Shown: positions 1-5,579, counted from the stretch's first letter. The stretch is 7,071 nt of DNA from an uncultured beta proteobacterium (GCA_903834645.1 CAILKA010000722.1:1-7071), one strand, 5' to 3'. Program-made: numbers and translations. Notes: generated by a model from the sequence alone, not told the origin.

Positions 1-411
1 CGTCAGGTTCTCGAACATGATCTTGTGCTTGTTCTCCTCCGGGGTGAGGCCGTTGACACGGTCCACCTTGACGAGCGCGAAGTAGCGCTCGCCATCCTTG
101 GGCACGCGCACTTCGCCCTCGACCATGTCGCCGGTGTGCAGGTTGAAGCGCCGCACCTGGCTGGGCGAGAGGTAGATGTCGTCGGTGCTCGCCATGTAGC
201 TCGTGTCGGGCGAGCGCAGGAAGCCGAAGCCGTCGGGCAGCACCTCGAGCACGCCGTCTCCGAAGACCTGCTCGCCGGCCTTGGCGCGCTTCTTCATGAT
301 CGCGAACATCAGCTCCTGCTTGCGCAGGCGGCTGACGTTCTCGATCTCGAGCTCCTCGCCCATCTTGATGAGCTCGGATACGTGCTGGGCCTTGAGTTCT
401 GAAAGGTGCAT
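1..411 (-). CDS. rho: Transcription termination factor Rho, N-terminal 137 residues (runs off the left edge)
   Basis: Rho is the hexameric RNA-dependent ATPase and helicase that ends transcription at C-rich, unstructured RNA. The visible part begins MHLSELKAQHV and matches proteobacterial Rho closely along its whole length. Residues 1-47 are the helical N-terminal domain (SELIKMGEE, RKQELMFAIMKK). Residues 51-125 are the cold-shock-like primary RNA-binding domain, with the RNP1-type motif DGFGFLRS at about 60-67 and the RNP2-type DDIYLS at about 77-82. The family is usually about 420 residues, so roughly two thirds of the gene, including the Walker ATPase core, lies outside the window. The ATG at 411 is chosen because homologues start exactly there; GAGG lies about 10 nt upstream as a modest ribosome site. 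The gene follows trxA on the same strand after a 243-bp leader, the usual trxA-rho order. The reading frame is intact to the window edge. Confidence 0.97.
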   Translation of the reverse strand, partial: MHLSELKAQHVSELIKMGEELEIENVSRLRKQELMFAIMKKRAKAGEQVFGDGVLEVLPDGFGFLRSPDTSYMASTDDIYLSPSQVRRFNLHTGDMVEGEVRVPKDGERYFALVKVDRVNGLTPEENKHKIMFENLT

Positions 412-654
412 CGTGGGAGTCCCTCGCGGTGGGGGCCGGACCCTGGGTTTCAGGTGCGATCAGGGCGCATGGGCGGGACGCCTGTGCAGGCGCCCGAAGC
501 GGGACAGAAAGCGCGGGAGGGCCGGACCTCTCGTTAGGCGGCTCGTGCCGCCTGGTCCGTCGCGGGTGGCGGGGCGGGAGCCCCGGCAGATCCGGCGACA
601 CGCCCGGAGGGCGGCAGGCGAAGAAAGCCGGCCAACCCTGGGGTCGATGGGGGA
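412..654 (-). promoter_or_regulatory. trxA-rho intergenic region, C-rich putative rho leader
   Basis: This 243-bp gap holds no credible gene. Read in the direction of rho, the last 122 nt before the start codon contain about 55 C and 35 G, a C-over-G bias of the kind Rho prefers to bind. In Escherichia coli, rho is known to autoregulate by Rho-dependent termination in its own leader; a similar role here is inference. Two small hairpins are visible: one at 536-553 and a near-palindrome at 479-492 (CGCCTGTGCAGGCG). Neither is followed by a T-run, so no intrinsic terminator separates trxA from rho, and read-through from trxA is plausible. No convincing sigma-70 promoter could be picked by eye. 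Confidence 0.45.
536..553 (-). other. Perfect 7-bp hairpin in the rho leader
   Basis: AGGCGGC pairs with GCCGCCT around a four-base loop, giving a perfect 7-bp, GC-rich stem. On the minus strand it is followed by TAACGAGAGG rather than a T-tract, so it is not a canonical intrinsic terminator. It lies about 100 nt after the trxA stop and 125 nt before rho. It could be a 3' end stabiliser for processed trxA mRNA or a leader structure for rho. A 7-bp stem can arise by chance in DNA this GC-rich. Confidence 0.35.
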
Positions 655-984
655 TTATAGGTGGCTGTCGATGAAGGCCGTCAACTGCGCCTTGGGCAGG
701 GCCCCGACTTTCGTGGCCACGAGTTCGCCATCCTTGAAGAGCATCAGCGTGGGGATGCCGCGAATGCCCAGCTTGCCCGGCACCTGCGAGTTCTCGTCGA
801 CGTTCATCTTCGCCACCTGGAGCCGATCGCCGTAGTCTTGTGCGACTTCAGCGAGGATGGGCGCGATCATCTTGCAGGGGCCGCACCACTCGGCCCAGTA
901 GTCCACGAGGACCGGCTTGCCGGACTGCAGGACATCGTTCTCGAAGGAGGCGTCCGTGACGTGCTTGATGGAGTCGCTGCTCAT
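655..984 (-). CDS. trxA: Thioredoxin 1 (TrxA)
   Basis: This is a small cytoplasmic dithiol-disulfide oxidoreductase that reduces ribonucleotide reductase, PAPS reductase, peroxiredoxins and other targets and is itself reduced by thioredoxin reductase. The 109-residue product has the full thioredoxin fold at standard length. The active site WCGPC is at 33-37 with redox cysteines C34 and C37, preceded by VDYWAE (buried Asp at 28). The cis-proline loop GIRGIPT has P78, and the C-terminal KVGALPKAQL is typical. The ATG at 984 is chosen because the protein then aligns with TrxA from its first residues; GGAAAG lies 8 nt upstream as ribosome site. An upstream in-frame GTG at 1053 would add 23 residues with no resemblance to the family. 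The gene lies between the PurM-like gene, 172 bp upstream, and rho downstream, all on the minus strand. Confidence 0.98.
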   Translation of the reverse strand: MSSDSIKHVTDASFENDVLQSGKPVLVDYWAEWCGPCKMIAPILAEVAQDYGDRLQVAKMNVDENSQVPGKLGIRGIPTLMLFKDGELVATKVGALPKAQLTAFIDSHL

Positions 985-1156
985 GAAGGGTTCTTTCCGC
1001 GTCTTCCGGCGGGGTAAGGCCGGGGCTGTAGGTGACGAGCCTGACCCCGGCACTGGTTGCCACGCTTAGGGCTGCTTGGTTCCCCACCTGACCCGGTTGG
1101 GCGCGCTTCCATGCGGGGAGGCCCGTCGCGGCAGATTGTAGGCGCAGGTGAGCGTC
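985..1156 (-). promoter_or_regulatory. trxA upstream region with candidate -10 box and leader hairpin
   Basis: This 172-bp gap lies between the end of the PurM-like gene and trxA and has no supported gene. On the minus strand TACAAT at 1140-1135 matches the sigma-70 -10 consensus at five of six positions and would start transcription near 1127. I see no matching TTGACA-like -35 element at the usual spacing, so the call is weak. The resulting leader would be about 140 nt and would contain an imperfect hairpin: CCCCGGC (1045-1051) pairs with GCCGGGG (1019-1025) across a 19-nt loop that itself holds a short AGG/CCT pairing. A promoter here would let trxA and rho be expressed apart from the PurM-like gene. 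Confidence 0.3.
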
Positions 1157-2272
1157 TCAGCGCAGCGCCAGCGCATCGCCCCCGAAAGTCAGGCCCAGCG
1201 GCTCGATCACGAGTTGCTTGGGCCCGGCCTCCACGGCCCCGGCGATCCAAGCGGGAACCCCGGCATCGTGGGCTGCCTGCACGGCGCGCGCGGCATCGCC
1301 CGCGGGCACGAAGAGGGCAAAGCCTGCGCCCATGTTGAGCGTGCCGTAGGCTTCCTCGTCGTCGAGAGCGGCGTGGCGCTGGATGAAGCCCAGCACGGCC
1401 GGTACCGGCGGGACCATGTGGATGCGGTACGTGTGCGCGCTCGGGTGGCGCAGCAGCTTGCGCCAGCCATGGCCGGTGACATTGACGCTGTAGTGCACGC
1501 GAACGCCCGCACGGTGCAGGGCTTCGGTGACGGGCGGGTACAGCAGGGTAGGCGCGAGCAGGGCCGCTCCGTAGCTCAGGCCCGGCTCGACCTCGGTCAG
1601 CCAGCCTCCCGGCAGTCGTTCCACGAGCTTGCGCGCCAGGCTCAGCCCATTGGCGTGGATGCCGCTGGAGCCCAGCAGCACGATCGCATCGCCCGGGCCG
1701 AGGGCGTCGCCCAGCGTGAGGCGGCTCTTGGGGTTCACAAGGCCCACGCAGCTGGCGGCGAGGTCGATGCGCCCAGGCTCGACGATGCCCGCAAGTGCTG
1801 GAGTCTCGCCGCCTCCCCATGCCACGCCGCACCGCTCGCAGGCAGCCTGCCAGCCGCGCACCAGGGCCTGTGCGCGCTCGGGATCATCGAACCACTGGCT
1901 GCCGCCCGCGGCCCAGTAGGCTTGCACGACCAGTGGTGTAGCGCCCACGGTGACGAGGTCGTTCGCGGCCATCGCGATCGTGTCCTGCGCGATCGCGTCG
2001 TAGTAGGAGCGGCCGGTGAGGCGGTGCATCTCGTCGGCCACCAGCGCCTTGCTGCCCAGGCACTCGACGATGCTGGCCAGGTAGAAGGGGCCGAGGTCCA
2101 CCACGTAGGCCGATTCGCCGCGCGAGGCTTCCACCTCGTGCAGGCCGTGCGCAGCAAGCTGCGATGCGGTGGCCGCGGCGGCGCGCTGTGCCGCGACCTT
2201 GAGCGGGTCTATGCGCGCATAGTCGACGCCAGCCTGTTCGTAGGTCAGCGGTGTGGGTCCGTCGGCATCCAT
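1157..2272 (-). CDS. Divergent PurM-like (AIR synthase family) protein, function uncertain
   Basis: This 371-residue protein belongs to the PurM/PurL/SelD/HypE/ThiL ATP-binding superfamily and is closest in layout to PurM, the phosphoribosylformylglycinamidine cyclo-ligase of purine synthesis. Family landmarks are YEQAGVDYARID (11-22), AANDLVTVGATP (102-113), GGGET (152-156), GSSGIHANGLSLARKL (201-216), LLAPTLLYPPV (238-248) and NMGAGFALFVP (313-323). Two signature sites differ. The PurM loop T-D-G-V-G-T-K is V-E-C-L-G-S-K here (69-75), and the usual TGGGF/TGGGL near the C-terminal domain is TGHGW (266-270) followed by RKLLR. I infer a paralogue rather than the housekeeping enzyme; whether it still cyclises FGAM cannot be told from sequence. 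The start at 2272 leaves 23 bp to the divergent dnaX start. No strong ribosome site is visible. The frame is intact and codon use matches its neighbours. Confidence 0.8.
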   Translation of the reverse strand: MDADGPTPLTYEQAGVDYARIDPLKVAAQRAAAATASQLAAHGLHEVEASRGESAYVVDLGPFYLASIVECLGSKALVADEMHRLTGRSYYDAIAQDTIAMAANDLVTVGATPLVVQAYWAAGGSQWFDDPERAQALVRGWQAACERCGVAWGGGETPALAGIVEPGRIDLAASCVGLVNPKSRLTLGDALGPGDAIVLLGSSGIHANGLSLARKLVERLPGGWLTEVEPGLSYGAALLAPTLLYPPVTEALHRAGVRVHYSVNVTGHGWRKLLRHPSAHTYRIHMVPPVPAVLGFIQRHAALDDEEAYGTLNMGAGFALFVPAGDAARAVQAAHDAGVPAWIAGAVEAGPKQLVIEPLGLTFGGDALALR

Positions 2273-2295
2273 GCAGACATTATCCGGCTCGTAGA
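2273..2295. promoter_or_regulatory. 23-bp divergent start-to-start gap, possible promoter elements
   Basis: The start codons of the PurM-like gene (minus) and dnaX (plus) are only 23 bp apart. The gap contains one AT-rich patch, CATTATC at 2278-2284. On the minus strand it reads GATAAT, five of six to the -10 consensus, and would place the transcript start almost on the PurM-like ATG. Neither gene has a clear Shine-Dalgarno sequence in the gap. Promoters for both genes must therefore overlap here or lie inside the opposite coding sequence. No good -35 element is seen on either strand. Confidence 0.3.
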
Positions 2296-4107
2296 ATGGC
2301 CGATGTGAGCACCCTCGTCCTGGCCCGCAAGTACCGCCCGCGCAATTTCGCCCAGATGGCCGGGCAGGAGCATGTCGTGAGGGCGCTGGGCAACGCGCTG
2401 CGAAGCGGGCGGCTGCACCATGCCTACCTTTTCACCGGCACCCGCGGCATCGGCAAGACCACCGTCTCGCGCATCCTCGCCAAGAGCCTGAACTGCACGG
2501 GCGCGGACGGGCAGGGCGGCATCACGGCCGAGCCGTGCGGGGTGTGCAGCGCGTGCACGCAGATCGACGCCGACCGCTACATCGACTACATCGAGCTCGA
2601 CGCCGCCTCCAACCGCAGCATCGACGAGGTGCGCGATCTCATCGAGCGCGCCGCCTACAAGCCCAGCGTCGGGCGCTTCAAGGTCTTCATGATCGATGAG
2701 GCGCACCAGCTCACCAAGGATGCCTTCAACGCCTTGCTCAAGACGCTCGAGGAGCCGCCCGAGTACCTGAAGTTCGTGCTCGCCACGACCGACCCCGAGA
2801 AGATGCTGCCCACCGTGCTCAGCCGCTGCCTGCAATTCAACCTGCGGCCGCTTTCACCCGAGGTGGTGCGTGACCACCTTGCGCAGGTGCTGCAGGCCGA
2901 GCAGGTGGCGCACGACGAAGGATCGCTGCGGCTGCTCGGCCGGGCCGCGCGCGGCTCGATGCGCGATGCTCTCTCGCTGGCTGACCAGGCCATCGCCTAT
3001 GGGGCCGGGCGGCTCGAGGAAGGCGCCGTGCGCACCATGCTCGGCGCGGTGGACGGCAGCGTCGCCCGCACTCTGGTGCAGGCGCTGGCGGCGCGCGAGC
3101 CGGCCACGGCCTTGCAGGCGGTGCAGATGCTGCGCGAGTCAGGTCAGTCTGTTTCCTCGGCGCTCGAGCAGATGGCCGTGCTGCTGCAGCAGATGGCTGT
3201 GGAGCAGGCGGTGCCGGGCTCGCTGTCCGCAGACGATGCCGAGCTGGCCGCTGCGCGCGAGCTGGCCTCCCAGCTGGCGCCCGACGAGACCCAGCTGCTC
3301 TACAGCATCGTGCTGCACGGCCGCCAGGAACTGCCCCTGATGCCCGATGAATACGCGGGCCTCGTGATGACGCTGCTGCGCTTTCATGCCTTCGTCGAGC
3401 CTGCACCGGCCACGGCACCGAGCGGTCGCAGTGCCGCAGCCGCGCTGCGCGTGAGCCCGCCGCCGGCCCTCGCGGTGGCGGTGCCGTCACCCGTGGCAGC
3501 TCCTGCTGCGGCGCGTGTGCCCACGGCCACGCCCGTTGCCACGCAGGTTGCTACCCAGGTTGCCCCGCAGGTTGCCCCGAAGGTTGCCCCCCAGGTCGCT
3601 GCTTCCGCTTCCGCTTCCACAGCGGCTGGTGCTCCCGTTTCCACGGGCGTTGCCGCCCCAGCTGGCGCCGCCTCGGCCGAGGCGCCCGGGATCGACCCCT
3701 CGCTGGGTGACCGCTGGCAGCAGCTGGTCACGCGCCTCGTGGCGGGCAGCCGCGTGAGCGGGCTGACACGCGAGCTCGCGCTGCAAGGCGCGCTCGTGGC
3801 GGCGTCCGCGCCCGCGCCGGGCGAGGGCGCACCGGCCTGGACGCTCGAGGTGGAGCACGAGCCACTGCGTGGCGAGGCGCTGGCCGACAAGCTGCGCGAG
3901 GCCATCGCGCAGGAGCTCGCCACGCCCTTGCTGCTGCGCGTGGTGCCGGGGCCCGCTGCCGACTCGCCGGCGCGCCGCGAAGCGGCCGAACGCGTGCGGC
4001 GGCAGCAGGCTGCCGAGCAGGCGATCCAGGAAGATCCGGCTGTGCGCGAGTTGCTGGCCCAGTTCCCGGGCGCGCGCATCGTGCCCGGCTCCATCCGTCC
4101 GGCCTGA
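2296..4107 (+). CDS. dnaX: DNA polymerase III subunit tau/gamma (DnaX)
   Basis: DnaX is the AAA+ motor of the clamp loader, which opens the beta clamp onto primed DNA. Its tau form also tethers polymerase cores and contacts the DnaB helicase. The 603-residue product begins MADVSTLVLARKYRPRNFAQM, matching the family start; an upstream in-frame GTG at 2251 adds unrelated residues and was refused. Domains in order are: Walker A GTRGIGKT (48-55); zinc site C67, C81, C84, C87; Walker B FMIDEAH (131-137); sensor 1 ATT (163-165); the SRC arginine-finger motif (176-178); and the sensor-2 region GSMRDALSLADQ. The collar domain III runs to about 366. A low-complexity Ala/Pro/Val linker (about 367-470) is followed by a C-terminal tau region starting GDRWQQLV. 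No A-rich slippery heptamer of the Escherichia coli type is present, so the basis for any short gamma form is unclear. It leads the dnaX-ybaB-recR cluster. Confidence 0.97.
   Translation: MADVSTLVLARKYRPRNFAQMAGQEHVVRALGNALRSGRLHHAYLFTGTRGIGKTTVSRILAKSLNCTGADGQGGITAEPCGVCSACTQIDADRYIDYIELDAASNRSIDEVRDLIERAAYKPSVGRFKVFMIDEAHQLTKDAFNALLKTLEEPPEYLKFVLATTDPEKMLPTVLSRCLQFNLRPLSPEVVRDHLAQVLQAEQVAHDEGSLRLLGRAARGSMRDALSLADQAIAYGAGRLEEGAVRTMLGAVDGSVARTLVQALAAREPATALQAVQMLRESGQSVSSALEQMAVLLQQMAVEQAVPGSLSADDAELAAARELASQLAPDETQLLYSIVLHGRQELPLMPDEYAGLVMTLLRFHAFVEPAPATAPSGRSAAAALRVSPPPALAVAVPSPVAAPAAARVPTATPVATQVATQVAPQVAPKVAPQVAASASASTAAGAPVSTGVAAPAGAASAEAPGIDPSLGDRWQQLVTRLVAGSRVSGLTRELALQGALVAASAPAPGEGAPAWTLEVEHEPLRGEALADKLREAIAQELATPLLLRVVPGPAADSPARREAAERVRRQQAAEQAIQEDPAVRELLAQFPGARIVPGSIRPA
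3535..3600 (+). repeat. In-frame 12-bp tandem repeat in the dnaX linker (5.5 copies)
   Basis: Five consecutive 12-bp units of the form GTTGCCxCGCAG start at 3535, 3547, 3559, 3571 and 3583, followed by a half unit. They encode VATQ, VATQ, VAPQ, VAPK, VAPQ and VA (DnaX residues about 414-435). The copies differ by only one to three bases, pointing to recent slippage or duplication rather than convergent codon choice. A 6-bp repeat, GCTTCC three times, follows directly at 3601-3618. The units keep the reading frame, so copy number could vary without breaking dnaX. Confidence 0.9.
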
Positions 4108-4118
4108 GGCCGGCACGG
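4095..4118 (+). other. Hairpin enclosing the dnaX stop codon
   Basis: CCGGCC (4099-4104) pairs perfectly with GGCCGG (4108-4113), and the three loop bases are the dnaX TGA stop. The stem extends outward by CCGT (4095-4098) with ACGG (4115-4118) across a single bulged C, for ten pairs in all. It is followed about 8 nt later by CCCCTTTCG, a weak T-run, so at most it would be a leaky terminator. It sits before the ybaB ribosome site and could stabilise the dnaX message or tune read-through. Confidence 0.5.
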
Positions 4119-4156
4119 CCGTACCCCTTTCGATCACCACACGAGGACACTCCACC

Positions 4157-4483
4157 ATGATGAAGGGCCAACTGGCCGGCCTGATGAAGCAGGCCCAGGC
4201 GATGCAGGACAACCTCAAGCGCGCGCAGGACGAACTCGCGCTCCTGGAGGTCGAAGGACAGTCCGGAGCCGGGCTCGTGAAGATCACGATGACCTGCAAG
4301 CACGATGTCAAGCGCGTGGCGATCGACCCGAGCCTGCTCGCCGAAGACCGCGAGATGCTCGAGGACCTGGTGGCCGCCGCTTTCAACGACGGCGTGCGCC
4401 GCGCCGAGGAGGTCAGCGCCGAGAAGATGTCTCGCCTGACCGCGGGGCTGCCGCTTCCGCCGGGCATGAAGCTGCCCTTCTGA
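4157..4483 (+). CDS. ybaB: YbaB/EbfC family nucleoid-associated protein
   Basis: This is a small dimeric DNA-binding protein that coats or bridges DNA; homologues are encoded between dnaX and recR in many bacteria. The 108-residue product has the standard layout: an N-terminal amphipathic helix MKGQLAGLMKQAQAMQ (2-17) running on to about residue 30; the conserved EVEGQSGAGLVKITM (31-45) and VAIDPSLL (54-61) strands; the helix MLEDLVAAAFNDGVRR (67-82); and the C-terminal signature GLPLPPGMKLPF (97-108). Two adjacent ATGs, 4157 and 4160, are possible starts. GAGGA at 4143-4147 lies 9 nt before the first and 12 nt before the second, so the first is preferred slightly. It is 49 bp behind dnaX and 13 bp ahead of recR on the same strand, consistent with one operon. 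Confidence 0.96.
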   Translation: MMKGQLAGLMKQAQAMQDNLKRAQDELALLEVEGQSGAGLVKITMTCKHDVKRVAIDPSLLAEDREMLEDLVAAAFNDGVRRAEEVSAEKMSRLTAGLPLPPGMKLPF

Positions 4484-4496
4484 GACGGGCACGCAC

Positions 4497-5090
4497 ATGG
4501 CCATCGAGCCGGCGCTCGAGGCGCTCGTGGAGTCGCTGCGGCGCCTGCCCGGCGTCGGGCAGAAGTCGGCGCAGCGCATGGCCTGGCACTTGCTGCAGCA
4601 CGACCGATCCGGCGCCCGGCAGCTGGCGGCGGCACTGCTCGCGGCCGACCAGAAGTTGGGGCACTGCGCACTCTGCCACACCTTCACCCAGGCGAGCGTG
4701 TGTGCCACCTGCAGCGACCCCTCGCGCGATGCGCGGCTGCTGTGCGTGGTGGAGACGCCAGCCGACCAGGCCGCCTTCGAGCGCACCGGCAGTTACCGCG
4801 GGCTGTACTTCGTGCTGATGGGGCGGCTCAGCCCGCTCGACGGCGTCGGGCCGGAGGGCATCGGGCTCGCCCCTTTGCTCGAGCGGGCGGCCGACGGTAC
4901 CGTGCAGGAGGTGATCGTGGCCACCGGCTTCACGGCCGAGGGCGAGGCCACCGCGCAGGCCATCGCCCAGTTGTTGCGCCCGCGCCAGGCGGTGCGCGTC
5001 ACACGGCTCGCCCGTGGCGTGCCGGTGGGCAGCGACCTCGAATTCGTGGATCCGGGCACGATCGCCCACGCCTTTGTGGACAGGAGATGA
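4497..5090 (+). CDS. recR: Recombination mediator protein RecR
   Basis: RecR works with RecF and RecO to load RecA on SSB-coated single-stranded gaps during recombinational repair. The 197-residue protein is full length. It shows the helix-hairpin-helix LRRLPGVGQKSAQRMAWHLL (14-33), a four-cysteine zinc site at C57, C60, C69 and C72, and a Toprim domain with VVETPAD (84-90), GRLSPLDG (109-116) and TGFTAEGEATA (143-153). The conserved end GVPVGSDLEFVD (174-185) is present. The Toprim position usually written TNPTxEGE reads TGFTAEGE here, a modest substitution. The ATG at 4497 gives the family-standard N-terminus and lies 13 bp after the ybaB stop, with only a weak purine-rich ribosome site (GAGACGGG). 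The last codons hold the ribosome site of the next gene. Confidence 0.97.
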   Translation: MAIEPALEALVESLRRLPGVGQKSAQRMAWHLLQHDRSGARQLAAALLAADQKLGHCALCHTFTQASVCATCSDPSRDARLLCVVETPADQAAFERTGSYRGLYFVLMGRLSPLDGVGPEGIGLAPLLERAADGTVQEVIVATGFTAEGEATAQAIAQLLRPRQAVRVTRLARGVPVGSDLEFVDPGTIAHAFVDRR

Positions 5091-5094
5091 ATCG

Positions 5095-5493
5095 ATGAAG
5101 CTGGCCTACCTGTGCATCCTCGTGGCCTGCCTGCTGCCCATCGTGTGCGCGGGCATCGCCAAGTCGGGCAGCTTTGGCCGCCCGCGCAGCCAGGGCGGCT
5201 ACGACAACCGCGATCCGCGGGCCTGGCTCGCAGGCCAGCAGGGCTACCGCGCGCGCGCCAACGCCGCTCAGGCCAACAGCTTCGAGGCGCTGCCGCTCTT
5301 CATCGCGGGCGTGCTCGTGGCGCAGCTCTCGGGCGTGGCAGCCGCCACGGTGAATGCCCTGGCGCTGGCGTTCGTCGGGCTGCGCGTGCTCTACATCGCG
5401 CTCTACGTGACCGACCGGGCCGCTGCGCGTTCGATCGTCTGGATGCTCGGCATCGGGGTGTGCATCGCGCTTTTCGTGCTCGCGCTCATCTGA
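5095..5493 (+). CDS. Small MAPEG-family integral membrane protein
   Basis: The 132-residue product resembles bacterial members of the MAPEG superfamily (relatives of microsomal glutathione transferase and eicosanoid-synthesis proteins), whose physiological roles in bacteria are mostly unknown. Four hydrophobic segments are visible at about 2-21, 64-82, 84-104 and 111-131. Between the first two lies a polar loop with RARANAAQANSFEALPLF (52-69), which carries the family's Asn-x-x-Glu plus Pro pattern at the start of helix 2. There is no cleavable signal peptide beyond the first membrane helix. The ATG at 5095 is 4 nt past the recR stop. AGGAG at 5082-5086, inside recR, lies 8 nt upstream and gives a good ribosome site, so translation is probably coupled to recR. 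The name rests on pattern and topology; no substrate can be assigned. Confidence 0.85.
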   Translation: MKLAYLCILVACLLPIVCAGIAKSGSFGRPRSQGGYDNRDPRAWLAGQQGYRARANAAQANSFEALPLFIAGVLVAQLSGVAAATVNALALAFVGLRVLYIALYVTDRAAARSIVWMLGIGVCIALFVLALI

Positions 5494-5579
5494 CGCACCG
5501 GCAGCCCGCCCGGCTTGGGGGGCTGCCAGGCAGGCGCTGCGCCTTGCCAGGAGCAGCTCAGGAGACGCTCAGGAGACGC
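5494..5579. other. Convergent intergenic region between the MAPEG gene and mltD
   Basis: These 86 bp separate two genes that end facing each other. They contain two stem-loops and an 11-bp tandem repeat next to the mltD stop. No T-run follows the hairpins on either strand, so they are not textbook intrinsic terminators. They may act as 3' end barriers, or termination may be Rho-dependent. Confidence 0.5.
5500..5527 (+). terminator. Hairpin after the MAPEG gene, possible bidirectional terminator or mRNA 3' end
   Basis: GGCAGCCC (5500-5507) pairs perfectly with GGGCTGCC (5520-5527). The 12-nt interval can add CCC/GGG pairing at 5509-5511 with 5517-5519 across one bulged base. The stem begins 6 nt after the MAPEG stop. 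A second, imperfect stem follows at about 5530-5548 (GGCAGGCG with CGCCTTGCC, one bulge). The lack of a following T-tract lowers confidence that it is an intrinsic terminator, although such U-poor hairpins are common at gene ends in GC-rich genomes. Confidence 0.4.

Noticed and set aside
203..835. Plus-strand open frame across the rho start, the intergenic leader and trxA
   Set aside because: It crosses two real genes on the opposite strand and its translation resembles no family; most of its length is antisense coding shadow.
985..1053. Earlier GTG start for trxA adding 23 residues
   Set aside because: The extension is not thioredoxin-like, while the ATG at 984 gives the standard length and has a GGAAAG ribosome site.
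848..1087. Possible upstream small ORF in the trxA leader (GTG at 1087, minus strand)
   Set aside because: It runs out of frame deep into trxA, has a GTG start with no convincing support, and the overlapping part is a frame shadow of trxA.
2251..2295. Earlier GTG start for dnaX adding 15 residues
   Set aside because: The added residues (MWVRRHPCRHYP...) do not match DnaX proteins, which begin just before the LARKYRP motif; the ATG at 2296 fits.
1148..2308. Long plus-strand open frame (386 codons) antisense to the PurM-like gene
   Set aside because: It is a shadow of high GC content at third codon positions. The opposite strand encodes a recognisable PurM-family protein across the same interval, and the antisense product has no known pattern.
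3535..3618. CRISPR-like array
   Set aside because: The units are 12 and 6 bp with no spacers, keep the dnaX reading frame, and encode the protein linker.
3487..4786. Overlapping minus-strand open frames of 394 and 352 codons across dnaX, ybaB and recR
   Set aside because: They are low-complexity Arg/Ala/Pro translations antisense to three well-identified genes; GC-driven absence of stops explains them.
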